DNA from: Hymenobacter sp. DG25A
GTDB taxonomy: Bacteria; Bacteroidota; Bacteroidia; Cytophagales; Hymenobacteraceae
Direction: 5' to 3'
Length of the DNA stretch: 64,000 nt
NCBI RefSeq assembly: GCF_001280305.1
Contig: NZ_CP012623.1
Span: 1,364,001-1,428,000, forward strand
Translations under genes and position numbers: made by a program
Part shown: in pieces, positions 42,981 through 50,111 of the stretch
Layout: each line of letters begins with the position of its first letter
How positions within the stretch are numbered: position 1 is the first letter of the stretch
Notes under the pieces: model-generated
Told to the model about the DNA's origin: nothing
Seen by the model: the letters and a program-made list of their open reading frames with translations, nothing else
Databases searched by the model: none

Positions 42981-43022
42981 AAAAAACAACCCCGCCGCCG
43001 GAAGTACCGGGCAGCGGGGTGG
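42981..43022 (-). terminator. Intrinsic terminator of the CoA-binding gene
   Basis: On the minus strand accccgctgcc pairs with ggcggcggggt (one wobble), followed by TGTTTTTT; it lies 31 bases after the stop. Confidence 0.8.
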
Positions 43023-43052
43023 TCAGAAATACGCCCCAGGCGTGGGCTTGGG

Positions 43053-43418
43053 CTAGTATTGGCCAATGGAAAGCATCACCAGCGTGCAGGCTTCTTCCGT
43101 GAGAATGCCGCGCTGCTGGGCCAGCCGCTCCAGCTCCGGGTTTTCGGTGCCGGGGTTAAAGATGATGCGCTTGGGGTTCAGGTCCAGAATGTAGTCGTAC
43201 CAGGCGGGCTGGTTTTGCGGGCCTACGTACAGCGTAACGGTATCTACATCCACTGACTGGGGCCGGTCAAGAGCAATATCCAGGCCGGCCACCTGGCCTT
43301 TGCGGATACCCACGGGCACTACTTCGTGGCCGTGGTTTTTCAGTTGATGAACTGCGCGGAAGGAATAGCGGGCGGGGTTGTCGCTGGCTCCCAGAACAAG
43401 GGTTTTTTTAGAAGACAT
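43053..43418 (-). CDS. CoA-binding domain protein (YccU type)
   Basis: A 121-aa Rossmann-like protein: TLVLGASDNPARYSFRAVHQLKNHGHEVVPVG at the start (nucleotide loop), then DTVTLYVGPQNQPAWYDYILDLNPKRIIFNPGTENPELE and GILTEEACTLVML. It corresponds to the small stand-alone CoA_binding group; the ligand and role are unproven. The ATG at 43418 is chosen since the 12 extra upstream residues lack family resemblance. It stands alone with its own terminator. Confidence 0.88.
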   Translation of the reverse strand: MSSKKTLVLGASDNPARYSFRAVHQLKNHGHEVVPVGIRKGQVAGLDIALDRPQSVDVDTVTLYVGPQNQPAWYDYILDLNPKRIIFNPGTENPELERLAQQRGILTEEACTLVMLSIGQY

Positions 43419-43515
43419 CAGAAAAAATGTAAAGCCGGGTCTGAAAGGCAGCAAAAAGTGCTGCCTCCGCCTTATACGTAACCGGATGCGGCAAAGCTGT
43501 GTTTACGGCCGGGCT

Positions 43516-43926
43516 TTAGTGGTGCGGATGCACCCCGCCACTCAGCCGGGCCAACGACCACGCCCCCACCGCCATAGCCAGGTCGCGCACGGCCACATCC
43601 AGGTAGCGGCCGCTGGTAATAAGCGTGAGGGCAATGGCAATCAGCCAGGCCATAACCACCCAGGCTCCAACGCGGGGCCGCCAGAGCACCAGTACCCCGG
43701 CTATAATTTCAATAATGCCCACCAGCAGCATAAAAGTGTGCGCCGAAAAAGGCAGCATGGCCACCAGCCCGGGATTGAGGTAGGCCTCCCAGTTGGTAAG
43801 CAGGTTGGTAAACTTATCGGCGCCCGCCACAATGGGAATCAGGCCATAGGTATAGCGCAGCACCTGGGCCACGCTGGGGGCGGCCGTAGGGGAGGAAGTC
43901 GTCGGGAAATGAAGGTCGGTTTGCAT
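43516..43926 (-). CDS. DoxX family membrane protein
   Basis: A 136-aa protein with four helices (LRYTYGLIPIVAGADKFTNLL, FMLLVGIIEIIAGVLVLW, AWVVMAWLIAIALTLITSG, DLAMAVGAWSLARL) and a His-rich end (GGVHPHH). The GADKFTNLL and IIEIIAGVLVLW elements fit the DoxX-like group, whose members are linked to redox or thiol stress in several bacteria. It is divergently transcribed from an ECF sigma gene, and both are preceded by matching ECF-type promoter boxes, so it is probably a target of that sigma factor. Confidence 0.8.
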   Translation of the reverse strand: MQTDLHFPTTSSPTAAPSVAQVLRYTYGLIPIVAGADKFTNLLTNWEAYLNPGLVAMLPFSAHTFMLLVGIIEIIAGVLVLWRPRVGAWVVMAWLIAIALTLITSGRYLDVAVRDLAMAVGAWSLARLSGGVHPHH

Positions 43927-43964
43927 GACGATTGGCGTTTGGTGATGATTGATTTGTCGCCATT

Positions 43965-44028
43965 GGATGCATAACCGGCCTCAGAGGTTACACTTATTTC
44001 TTTGTAACTTCTGAGGGGTTGCCGCATC
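43965..44028. promoter_or_regulatory. Face-to-face ECF-type promoters between DoxX and sigma genes
   Basis: A 14-bp inverted repeat (cctcagaggttaca 43979-43992, tgtaacttctgagg 44003-44016, one mismatch) carries TGTAAC on each strand. On the plus strand GCATC follows at 44024-44028 after 15 bases; on the minus strand GCATCC (43965-43970 in plus coordinates) follows after 16 bases. This matches the layout of ECF -35/-10 elements in both directions. Confidence 0.65.
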
Positions 44029-44071
44029 TATAAGGGAGCCGGGTGAGAAGCCGGCCTCCAAAAGCTGCGTC

Positions 44072-44752
44072 ATGCTACCCTCCCTAGTCTCTATGCCCTA
44101 TACCCCGCTATCTGATCAGGAAATAATTGAACGGGTGCTGGCCGGCGAAAAGCAGCTGTTTGAATTGCTGATGCGCCGCTATAACCAGCGGCTCTACCGC
44201 ACCGGGCTGGCCGTACTGGGAGGTAACGCAGCAGAAGCAGAGGAAGCCATGCAAAGCGCTTGGGTAAAGGCCTTTCAGCACCTGAGCCGCTTTGAGGGCC
44301 GCGCCAGCTTTGCCACCTGGCTCACCCGCATTCTGCTAAACGAATGCCTGATGACCCTGCGCAGCCAGCACCACTTTGTAGACCTGCCCGAAGCCAATGC
44401 CCCGATAGAAGCCCCCCTGCGCGATGAGCACACGCCCCTGCAGGAAGTGCTGAACCGGGAGCTGCGCCAGGACCTGGAAAGCGCCATCGGCAAGCTGCCC
44501 GATACTTATCGGAGCGTGTTTATGCTGCGGGAAGTGGAAGGCATGAGCGTAGGGGAAACGGCTCAGCTTCTGCACCTGTCGGAAACCAACGTGAAGGTGC
44601 GTTTGCTCCGGGCCCGGGAGCGGCTGCGCCACCAGCTGCAGCATTATGCCCCGGCCCACACCTTTACTTACATGGGCAGCCGCTGCGACGGCATGGTGCG
44701 CCGCGTGCTGGCCCACATGGGCGAATTACCCACCGAGGCAGCAACCAGATAA
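44072..44752 (+). CDS. ECF-type RNA polymerase sigma factor
   Basis: A 226-aa sigma factor: region 2 with ELLMRRYNQRLYRTGLAVLGGNAAEAEEAMQSAWVKAFQHLSRFEGRASFATWLTRILLNECL and region 4 with KLPDTYRSVFMLREVEGMSVGETAQLLHLSETNVKVRLLRARERLRHQL. The C-terminal extension of about 35 residues (ending PTEAATR) has HTFTYMGSRCDGMVRRVL and may bind a ligand or metal. The start may be 44072 or the ATG at 44093; neither has a Shine-Dalgarno. No anti-sigma gene is adjacent; control may instead come through the DoxX protein encoded divergently, which shares the promoter region. Confidence 0.92.
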   Translation: MLPSLVSMPYTPLSDQEIIERVLAGEKQLFELLMRRYNQRLYRTGLAVLGGNAAEAEEAMQSAWVKAFQHLSRFEGRASFATWLTRILLNECLMTLRSQHHFVDLPEANAPIEAPLRDEHTPLQEVLNRELRQDLESAIGKLPDTYRSVFMLREVEGMSVGETAQLLHLSETNVKVRLLRARERLRHQLQHYAPAHTFTYMGSRCDGMVRRVLAHMGELPTEAATR

Positions 44753-44769
44753 AAGCCGGAAAAAGCGGG

Positions 44770-46347
44770 CTAGCTAACTCCAACCAGGGCCGCCACAGCT
44801 TCCGCGCACCGCTCGCCATCCATGGCCGCCGATACAATACCACCGGCATAGCCTGCTCCTTCGCCGCAGGGAAAGAGCCCGGCCAGGGTAGGGTGCTCCA
44901 GTGTGTCCCGGTCGCGCGGGATGCGCACGGGCGAGGACGTGCGGCTTTCTACCCCCACAATCTGGCCCGCGTTGGTGGCGTAGCCGGGGATTTTGCGCCC
45001 GAAATTCTGGAAACCCTGCCGCAGTCGCTCCGCCAGCCCCTGGCCCAGCACCTCATCCATAGATACCGGAACCAAACCCGGCTGATAGGAGGTTTCCAAC
45101 AGCTCAGAGGAAACTTTGCCTTTCAGGAAGTCGGCCAGGCGCTGGGCCGGGGCCACCTGCGTGTTGCCGGCCAGCAGGCAGGCGCGCTGCTCTATTTCCT
45201 GCTGCAGGCGCAGCCCGGCCAGGGGGCCGTACTGGCGCACGTCCATTTCTTCCAGCTCGATGGCCGCCACAATGCCGGAGTTGGCAAAGCGCGAATCGCG
45301 CCGGCTGGGGCTCATGCCGTTTACCACCACCTCGCCCTGGGCCGTAGCCGCGGGCACAATAAAGCCGCCCGGGCACATGCAGAAGGAAAATACGCCCCGC
45401 TGCTTGCCCTGCCACTGGGTTTGGTGCACCAGTGCATAAGACGCTGCCGGCAGCTGCCCGCGGTCCTGCAGGCGGTACTGGGCCTGGTCTATCAGCTGCT
45501 GCTGATGCTCTACGCGCACGCCCAGCGCAAATGGCTTGGCCTCAATAAGCACCTCCCGGCGGTGGAGCAGCTCGTAAATATCCCGGGCCGAGTGGCCGGT
45601 GGCCAAGATGGTGGCATCGGCCTCAATGGCTTCGCCGGTGGCCGTTACCACGCCCCGCAGGCGCTTTTGCTCAATGATGAGGTCCGTTACGCGGGTATCA
45701 AAGCGTACTTCTCCGCCGGCCTTGAGCACACTCTCCCGCAGGGCCGCTACCACGGAGGGCAGCTTGTTGGTGCCAATGTGCGGGTGGGCATCTACCAGAA
45801 TATCGGGCGTGGCGCCGTGCTGCACCAGCAGGCGCAGGATGCGGCCTACGTCGCCGCGCTTGGTGGAGCGGGTGTAGAGCTTGCCATCGGAATAAGTACC
45901 CGCACCGCCTTCGCCAAAGCAGTAGTTGGAGTCGGGGTTTACGATATGCTCTTTGTTGAGGGCGGCCAGGTCGCGGCGGCGGGTGCGCACGTCTTTGCCG
46001 CGCTCCAGCACAATGGGCTTAATGCCGAGCTCAATGGCCCGTAAGGCCGCAAACAAGCCGGCAGGGCCAGCGCCCACAATAATAACGGAGCGCCGGGCCT
46101 GGCTTACGTCTGGAAATCGGAACCAGGGGCCAAACAGGTCGGCGGGTGGCACATCGAGATAAATATCGGCCCGCAGGCGTACCAGGGGTTGGCGGCCACG
46201 CGCATCAATAGAGCGTTTGCGCAGGTGCACAAAATCGGCCTGGCCGGGCTGCAGGCCGGCGGCCTGCAGCAATGCGCGGTAGCGCGCGTATTCGTTGTAG
46301 GCCACCTCCGGCGGGAGCATGACCTCAATTTCCTGTTTATCGGGCAT
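44770..46347 (-). CDS. FAD-dependent oxidoreductase (COG2509-type)
   Basis: The 525-aa protein has an N-terminal domain of about 80 residues (HLRKRSIDARGRQPLVRLRADIYLD), an FAD Rossmann motif VIIVGAGPAGLFAALRAIELG (GxGxxG at 92-97), NYCFGEGGAGTYSDGKLYTR, ILATGHSARDIYELLHR, and the C-terminal LFPCGEGAGYAGGIVSAAMDGERCAEAV. This matches a widespread family of uncharacterised FAD-dependent dehydrogenases. The substrate is unknown. It is monocistronic with a TATCTTTG box 47 bases upstream. Confidence 0.88.
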   Translation of the reverse strand: MPDKQEIEVMLPPEVAYNEYARYRALLQAAGLQPGQADFVHLRKRSIDARGRQPLVRLRADIYLDVPPADLFGPWFRFPDVSQARRSVIIVGAGPAGLFAALRAIELGIKPIVLERGKDVRTRRRDLAALNKEHIVNPDSNYCFGEGGAGTYSDGKLYTRSTKRGDVGRILRLLVQHGATPDILVDAHPHIGTNKLPSVVAALRESVLKAGGEVRFDTRVTDLIIEQKRLRGVVTATGEAIEADATILATGHSARDIYELLHRREVLIEAKPFALGVRVEHQQQLIDQAQYRLQDRGQLPAASYALVHQTQWQGKQRGVFSFCMCPGGFIVPAATAQGEVVVNGMSPSRRDSRFANSGIVAAIELEEMDVRQYGPLAGLRLQQEIEQRACLLAGNTQVAPAQRLADFLKGKVSSELLETSYQPGLVPVSMDEVLGQGLAERLRQGFQNFGRKIPGYATNAGQIVGVESRTSSPVRIPRDRDTLEHPTLAGLFPCGEGAGYAGGIVSAAMDGERCAEAVAALVGVS

Positions 46348-46393
46348 CGGGTGAAAGGTGTTTAGCCTTTAGACCATAAAAGCAATGGAGCGG

Positions 46394-46401
46394 CAAAGAT
46401 A
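46394..46401 (-). promoter_or_regulatory. Candidate -7 box of the FAD-enzyme gene
   Basis: The minus strand reads TATCTTTG, matching TAnnTTTG, 47 bases before the ATG at 46347. Confidence 0.5.
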
Positions 46402-46547
46402 CAAGCTTGTTTCCGGGGGAAATAGTGCCGCCGGCTGGAGGAATTGCCGGGCTGGCAAAACCCAAGTCCCCCTCCGGGAGTTGAACAACCCAACCGTAGC
46501 CAACCGGCCGCGGCTCTATCTACTTCCACATTACGCTATTTAAGTAC

Positions 46548-47390
46548 ATGGCTGATACCCCCAAACATTGGTTTATTACCGGCGTGAGCACCGGTTTTGG
46601 CGCGGCCCTGGCCGATTTGCTGTTAGAAAAAGGCGACAAAGTAGCCGCCACTTTCCGCCAGCAGGAGCAGGCCGATGAATTCACGAAGAAAGCCGGCGCC
46701 AATGGCCGCGGCTTTGTAGTAGAAGTAACCGACGAAGCTCAGGTAAAGCAGGGCGTGGCGGACGCCATTCAGCACTTTGGCCACCTGGATGTCATTGTAA
46801 ACAACGCCGGCTACGGCTCCCTGGGCAGCATTGAGGAAATCTCGGCTGAGGAAGTGAAGCGGCAGTTTGAGGTGAATGTGTTCGGGCCCCTGAATGTTCT
46901 GCGGGCCGTGCTGCCTCACCTGCGCGAGCGGCGCAGCGGCCACGTGCTCAATATCACCAGCATTGGCGGCCTGAAAACTTTCCCCGGTGTGGGCGTGTAC
47001 AATGCCAGCAAGTTTGCCCTGGAAGCCATTGGCGAAAGCCTGGCCCAGCAGGTAGGCCCGCTCGGCATCAAAGTAACCAACATCGAGCCCAGCGGCTTCC
47101 GTACCGATTGGGCCGGCCGTTCCGCCAACATCGTTACCACTAGCATTGCTGATTATCAGGCCACGGTAGGCGAAAACCTGAAAGGCATTCAGGGCTACAG
47201 CGGCCGCCAGCCCGGCGACCCGCAGCGCGCCGCGCAAATCATGTATGATTTGGTACGCCAGGAAAACCCGCCGCTGCATCTGCCCCTGGGCAAAGCCGCC
47301 GTGAAAGGAGCCCGCGACAAGTTTGCCAGCTTAGTAAAAGAGCTGGAAAGTGTAGCCAGCATCGGAGATTCTGCAGATTTCCCCGAGTAA
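46548..47390 (+). CDS. Short-chain dehydrogenase/reductase
   Basis: The 280-aa classical SDR has the nucleotide loop TGVSTGFG (11-18), NNAGYG (85-90), catalytic S138 in ITSIGG and Y151-N-A-S-K155, then the VTNIEPSGFRTDWAGRS substrate loop. The extended C terminus and FRTDWAG are typical of a Bacteroidota/Proteobacteria SDR subgroup with unknown substrate. It is a stand-alone gene with a strong terminator, divergent from the FAD enzyme. Confidence 0.92.
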   Translation: MADTPKHWFITGVSTGFGAALADLLLEKGDKVAATFRQQEQADEFTKKAGANGRGFVVEVTDEAQVKQGVADAIQHFGHLDVIVNNAGYGSLGSIEEISAEEVKRQFEVNVFGPLNVLRAVLPHLRERRSGHVLNITSIGGLKTFPGVGVYNASKFALEAIGESLAQQVGPLGIKVTNIEPSGFRTDWAGRSANIVTTSIADYQATVGENLKGIQGYSGRQPGDPQRAAQIMYDLVRQENPPLHLPLGKAAVKGARDKFASLVKELESVASIGDSADFPE

Positions 47391-47410
47391 GCACCTTTTG
47401 AAAGAATAAA

Positions 47411-47452
47411 CGGGCCCGGTAGCATGCAGCTACCGGGCCCGTTTGCGTTTTT
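47411..47452 (+). terminator. Intrinsic terminator of the SDR gene
   Basis: A perfect 13-bp GC-rich stem (cgggcccggtagc / gctaccgggcccg) with a 5-base loop, then tttgcgttttt. Confidence 0.92.
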
Positions 47453-47580
47453 AATAATGTAGGTAAGCGCCTCGTGGTGCCAACTATATCCAGCAGGTGC
47501 TTCCAGTAGCTATGCAGGAATGAAATGTTTTCTTGAAATCGTACCTTGGTGTTAACCGTTTCACTAACTCTCTATCTGTT

Positions 47581-48135
47581 ATGAAAAACACCCGTTTGCA
47601 TTTTGCGGCGCTCAGCACGCTGTGGCTGGGCTTGCTGCTGATTTCCATGCGTGGCTACGCGCAGGACAATGTGCCCGAAGACAAGTCGAAACGCCCCAGC
47701 CCACCGGCGGTGGTAGCCGCCAAAACCCCGGCCGCCACCATCACCATCGACTATAGCCGGCCTTCGGTGCGGGGGCGCAAGATTTTTGGTGAGCTGGTAC
47801 CCCTGAATCAGGTATGGCGCACGGGGGCCAATGAGGCCACCATGTTCACGGTAGATAAAAACGTGAAAATTGAAGGCAAGCCGCTGCCCGCCGGCAAGTA
47901 CAGCCTGTTCACCATTCCTGGTCAGGAGGAGTGGATCATCATCTTCAACAAAGTACCGGTGCAGTGGGGCGCGTTTAAGTACGATGAAAAGCAGGACGCG
48001 CTACGCGTGAAAGTAAAGCCCCAGGTAACGCCCAAACTCACCGAGCAAATGACGTTCACCATTGATAAATCCGGCAAAGTCTCCATCCTGTGGGAGAACA
48101 CGCAGGTAGATTTTATGGTGAGTGCGGCTAAGTAA
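47581..48135 (+). CDS. DUF2911 domain secreted protein
   Basis: A 184-aa protein with a signal peptide (about 1-27, ending RGYAQ). The mature part is the DUF2911 domain: TITIDYSRPSVRGRKIFGELVPLNQVWRTGANEATMFTVDKNVKIEGKPLPAGKYSLFTIPG and EWIIIFNK...WGAFKYDEKQDALRV. The family is periplasmic, beta-sandwich-like, of unknown function and common in Bacteroidota. I use the ATG at 47581, directly before the signal peptide. The palindrome at 48156 follows its stop by 20 bases. Confidence 0.9.
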   Translation: MKNTRLHFAALSTLWLGLLLISMRGYAQDNVPEDKSKRPSPPAVVAAKTPAATITIDYSRPSVRGRKIFGELVPLNQVWRTGANEATMFTVDKNVKIEGKPLPAGKYSLFTIPGQEEWIIIFNKVPVQWGAFKYDEKQDALRVKVKPQVTPKLTEQMTFTIDKSGKVSILWENTQVDFMVSAAK

Positions 48136-48155
48136 TCAACTGCCATAATACCCAT

Positions 48156-48245
48156 TGTCATCCGGACGCAGGAAGGACCTTATCACGCCTGAACGATTAG
48201 CTTTTCGTTCGGCGGTGATAAGGTCCTTCCTGCGTCCGGATGACA
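48156..48245. repeat. Long palindrome, GTCATCCGGACGC type
   Basis: Perfect 31-bp arms (48156-48186, 48215-48245; outer part tgtcatccggacgcagga) with a 28-base loop. A variant of the GTCATCCTGA family in which both arms carry the cgcaggaagg form. It fills the gap between convergent genes, 20 and 13 bp from their stops. Confidence 0.93.
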
Positions 48246-48258
48246 GTGCGGTGTAGGC

Positions 48259-49239
48259 TTACTTTCCTTCGCCCAGCACGCTTTCTACCCAGGCTTTGCC
48301 CCATTCTTCCAACTCCTGCTCTGACCAGACCTGGGGATAGAAAATGCGTTTCTGGAACTTGGGAGGTAGGTACTTTTTCCAGTTGGTGCCGCCGGTGGCC
48401 GCCAGGGCGGTAGGGTCGCGCTCCAGGTAGCGCACCGCCGATTTATAGTGCATTAGCGGCCAGTTCACGTTCACATTCACATCCAGCTGGCGCAGCTGCC
48501 GGAGCAGGCGCGGGTGCTGCCGGTCTTCCTCGGGCAGGCGCTGCACTACGCTCCACAGGTTGCGGTTCTGGAAGCGGCGGGCGTGCTCGTGCAGGGTTTC
48601 CGTGTATTTTTCTTCGAATTGAATCAGGGTGAGGGCCTTGGCTCCGGTTTCTTCGATGGTGGCGCCGGCTTTCCAGTAAATGCAGCCCATCAGGTCGTCG
48701 TGGGCGGCGGCTTCGCCCAGCAGGCGGCGCTTTTCCCGGTCGGCCAGGTTGTAGAGGGAGGTGCTGGCCAGCTCAATCATGCGGTACTGCGCGCTCTGAA
48801 AGCCGGAGGCCGGCATCAGCGTCATGCGGAACTTCAGGAACTGCGCCTTCTCCATGCCATCCACCATCACCTCAAATGAGTTGATGAGGTTCTCAAAATA
48901 GCGGTTGATGCGGCCTACGCGCAGCACCAGCTCCTGGAGCGTGGGCTCCAGCAGGTCCCCAATCTGCTCGTACTCGCAGAGGCAGAGCTTGAAGTACAGC
49001 TCCGTAATCTGGTGGTAGATGATGAAAATCCGCTCGTCGGGGATTTTGGTGAGTGGGCGCTGCAGACTCAGCAGCGTGTCCAGCTCAATGTAGTCCCAGT
49101 AATTAACGTAGTCGGCGTAGTAGAGACCCTCGAGGTAGCCGGCCAGGTCCTGGCCATCGGCGGCGTATTTCTGCTGCAGCCGACGGAGCTGCTCCAGCAC
49201 GGCCGGAGAAAATTCATCGGGTGGAAGGGGGGTATTCAT
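48259..49239 (-). CDS. Tryptophan 2,3-dioxygenase family protein
   Basis: A 326-aa, all-helical protein with the TDO pattern: YADYVNYWDYIELDTLLSLQ, FIIYHQITELYFKLCLCEYEQI (distal-pocket His region, matching the family's IHQxxELWFK block), and FRMTLMPASGFQSAQYRMIEL. Relatives open tryptophan's indole ring using heme and oxygen, the first step to kynurenine. It is longer than typical bacterial TDO (about 280) and belongs to the Bacteroidota branch, so substrate identity is likely but not proven. The ATG at 49239 is chosen; an upstream start would add a hydrophobic stretch. No other kynurenine-pathway gene is near. Confidence 0.85.
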   Translation of the reverse strand: MNTPLPPDEFSPAVLEQLRRLQQKYAADGQDLAGYLEGLYYADYVNYWDYIELDTLLSLQRPLTKIPDERIFIIYHQITELYFKLCLCEYEQIGDLLEPTLQELVLRVGRINRYFENLINSFEVMVDGMEKAQFLKFRMTLMPASGFQSAQYRMIELASTSLYNLADREKRRLLGEAAAHDDLMGCIYWKAGATIEETGAKALTLIQFEEKYTETLHEHARRFQNRNLWSVVQRLPEEDRQHPRLLRQLRQLDVNVNVNWPLMHYKSAVRYLERDPTALAATGGTNWKKYLPPKFQKRIFYPQVWSEQELEEWGKAWVESVLGEGK

Positions 49240-49404
49240 AAGAGCGGGCGGGAGGTTAAGGCCTGCAAAGAACAAAAAACCAAGCAAAAGCACCACCGCC
49301 AGGCCACCTCGGCGGCCTTATCCGCATCTATTACCAGAGAATATTGGCAAAGCCCATCACCGCAGTGCAAAATTCCCGGGCGAAACTTCTACTTTTAGCC
49401 CAGC

Positions 49405-50085
49405 ATGGCAGAAAAAAGCAGCATTTTTGATATGATTGGTCCCGTCATGATTGGACCAAGCTCTTCGCACACGGCCGGAGTGGTACGCATTGCAAGTGCC
49501 GCCATCCGCATTCTGGGCTCTTTACCCACCCACGCCGTCATCACCTTCTACAATTCCTTTGCCCGTACCTACGAGGGCCACGGCTCCGACCGCGCCATTA
49601 TTGCCGGCTTGCTGGGCATGGCCACCGATGATGTACGCATCCGCGAAGCCTTTGACCACGCCAAAGCCGCCGGCCTGCAGTACACCTTCCAGAGCGTGGG
49701 CAATGCCTCTACCATGCACCCAAACACCATTAAGGTGCAGCTGCGCGATGAGCGCACGGGCCACGCGGTAGAAGTAGTGGGCCAGAGCCGGGGCGGCGGG
49801 GTCATTCGCATTGTGGAGGTAGATGGCTTCCCGGCCGACTTCTCCACCGCCCTGCACACGCTTATTGTGGATGCCGATGACGTGCCGGGCTCCATTGCCT
49901 TCATTGCCTCCGTTATTGCCCACGATGACTGTAACATTGCCACCATGTCGGTGTCCCGGAAGGGCAAGCACGATGCGGCCCGGCAGTTTATTGAGATGGA
50001 CTCAAGCCTGAAAGACATTACGCTGGAGTACCTGCGCCAGCTGAGCTGGGTGCACCGCGTTACCTATATTGCCGCCGCTGAATAA
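49405..50085 (+). CDS. sdaAB: L-serine ammonia-lyase, iron-sulfur-dependent, beta subunit
   Basis: The 226-aa protein begins with IFDMIGPVMIGPSSSHTAGVVRIA (the SDH beta signature), followed by NSFARTYEGHGSDRAIIAGLLG and HPNTIKVQL. It closes with an ACT-like regulatory domain (TALHTLIVDADDVPGSIAFIASVI, about 150-220). With the alpha subunit it deaminates serine to pyruvate through a 4Fe-4S cluster. The alpha gene, usually adjacent in Bacillus, is not here. It lies 26 bases upstream of the TolC gene, perhaps by chance. Confidence 0.93.
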   Translation: MAEKSSIFDMIGPVMIGPSSSHTAGVVRIASAAIRILGSLPTHAVITFYNSFARTYEGHGSDRAIIAGLLGMATDDVRIREAFDHAKAAGLQYTFQSVGNASTMHPNTIKVQLRDERTGHAVEVVGQSRGGGVIRIVEVDGFPADFSTALHTLIVDADDVPGSIAFIASVIAHDDCNIATMSVSRKGKHDAARQFIEMDSSLKDITLEYLRQLSWVHRVTYIAAAE

Positions 50086-50111
50086 GCCGTTACGTCGACC
50101 CTTTTCTTGCT

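Noticed and set aside
43979..44016. Operator palindrome for a repressor
   Set aside because: The repeat is better explained by two opposite promoters, since each TGTAAC is followed by a GCATC box at 15-16 bases. A repressor site cannot be excluded but has no support.
44893..46044. A 383-codon plus-strand frame opposite the FAD enzyme
   Set aside because: It is an antisense shadow with no family motifs; the minus-strand gene has full FAD motifs.
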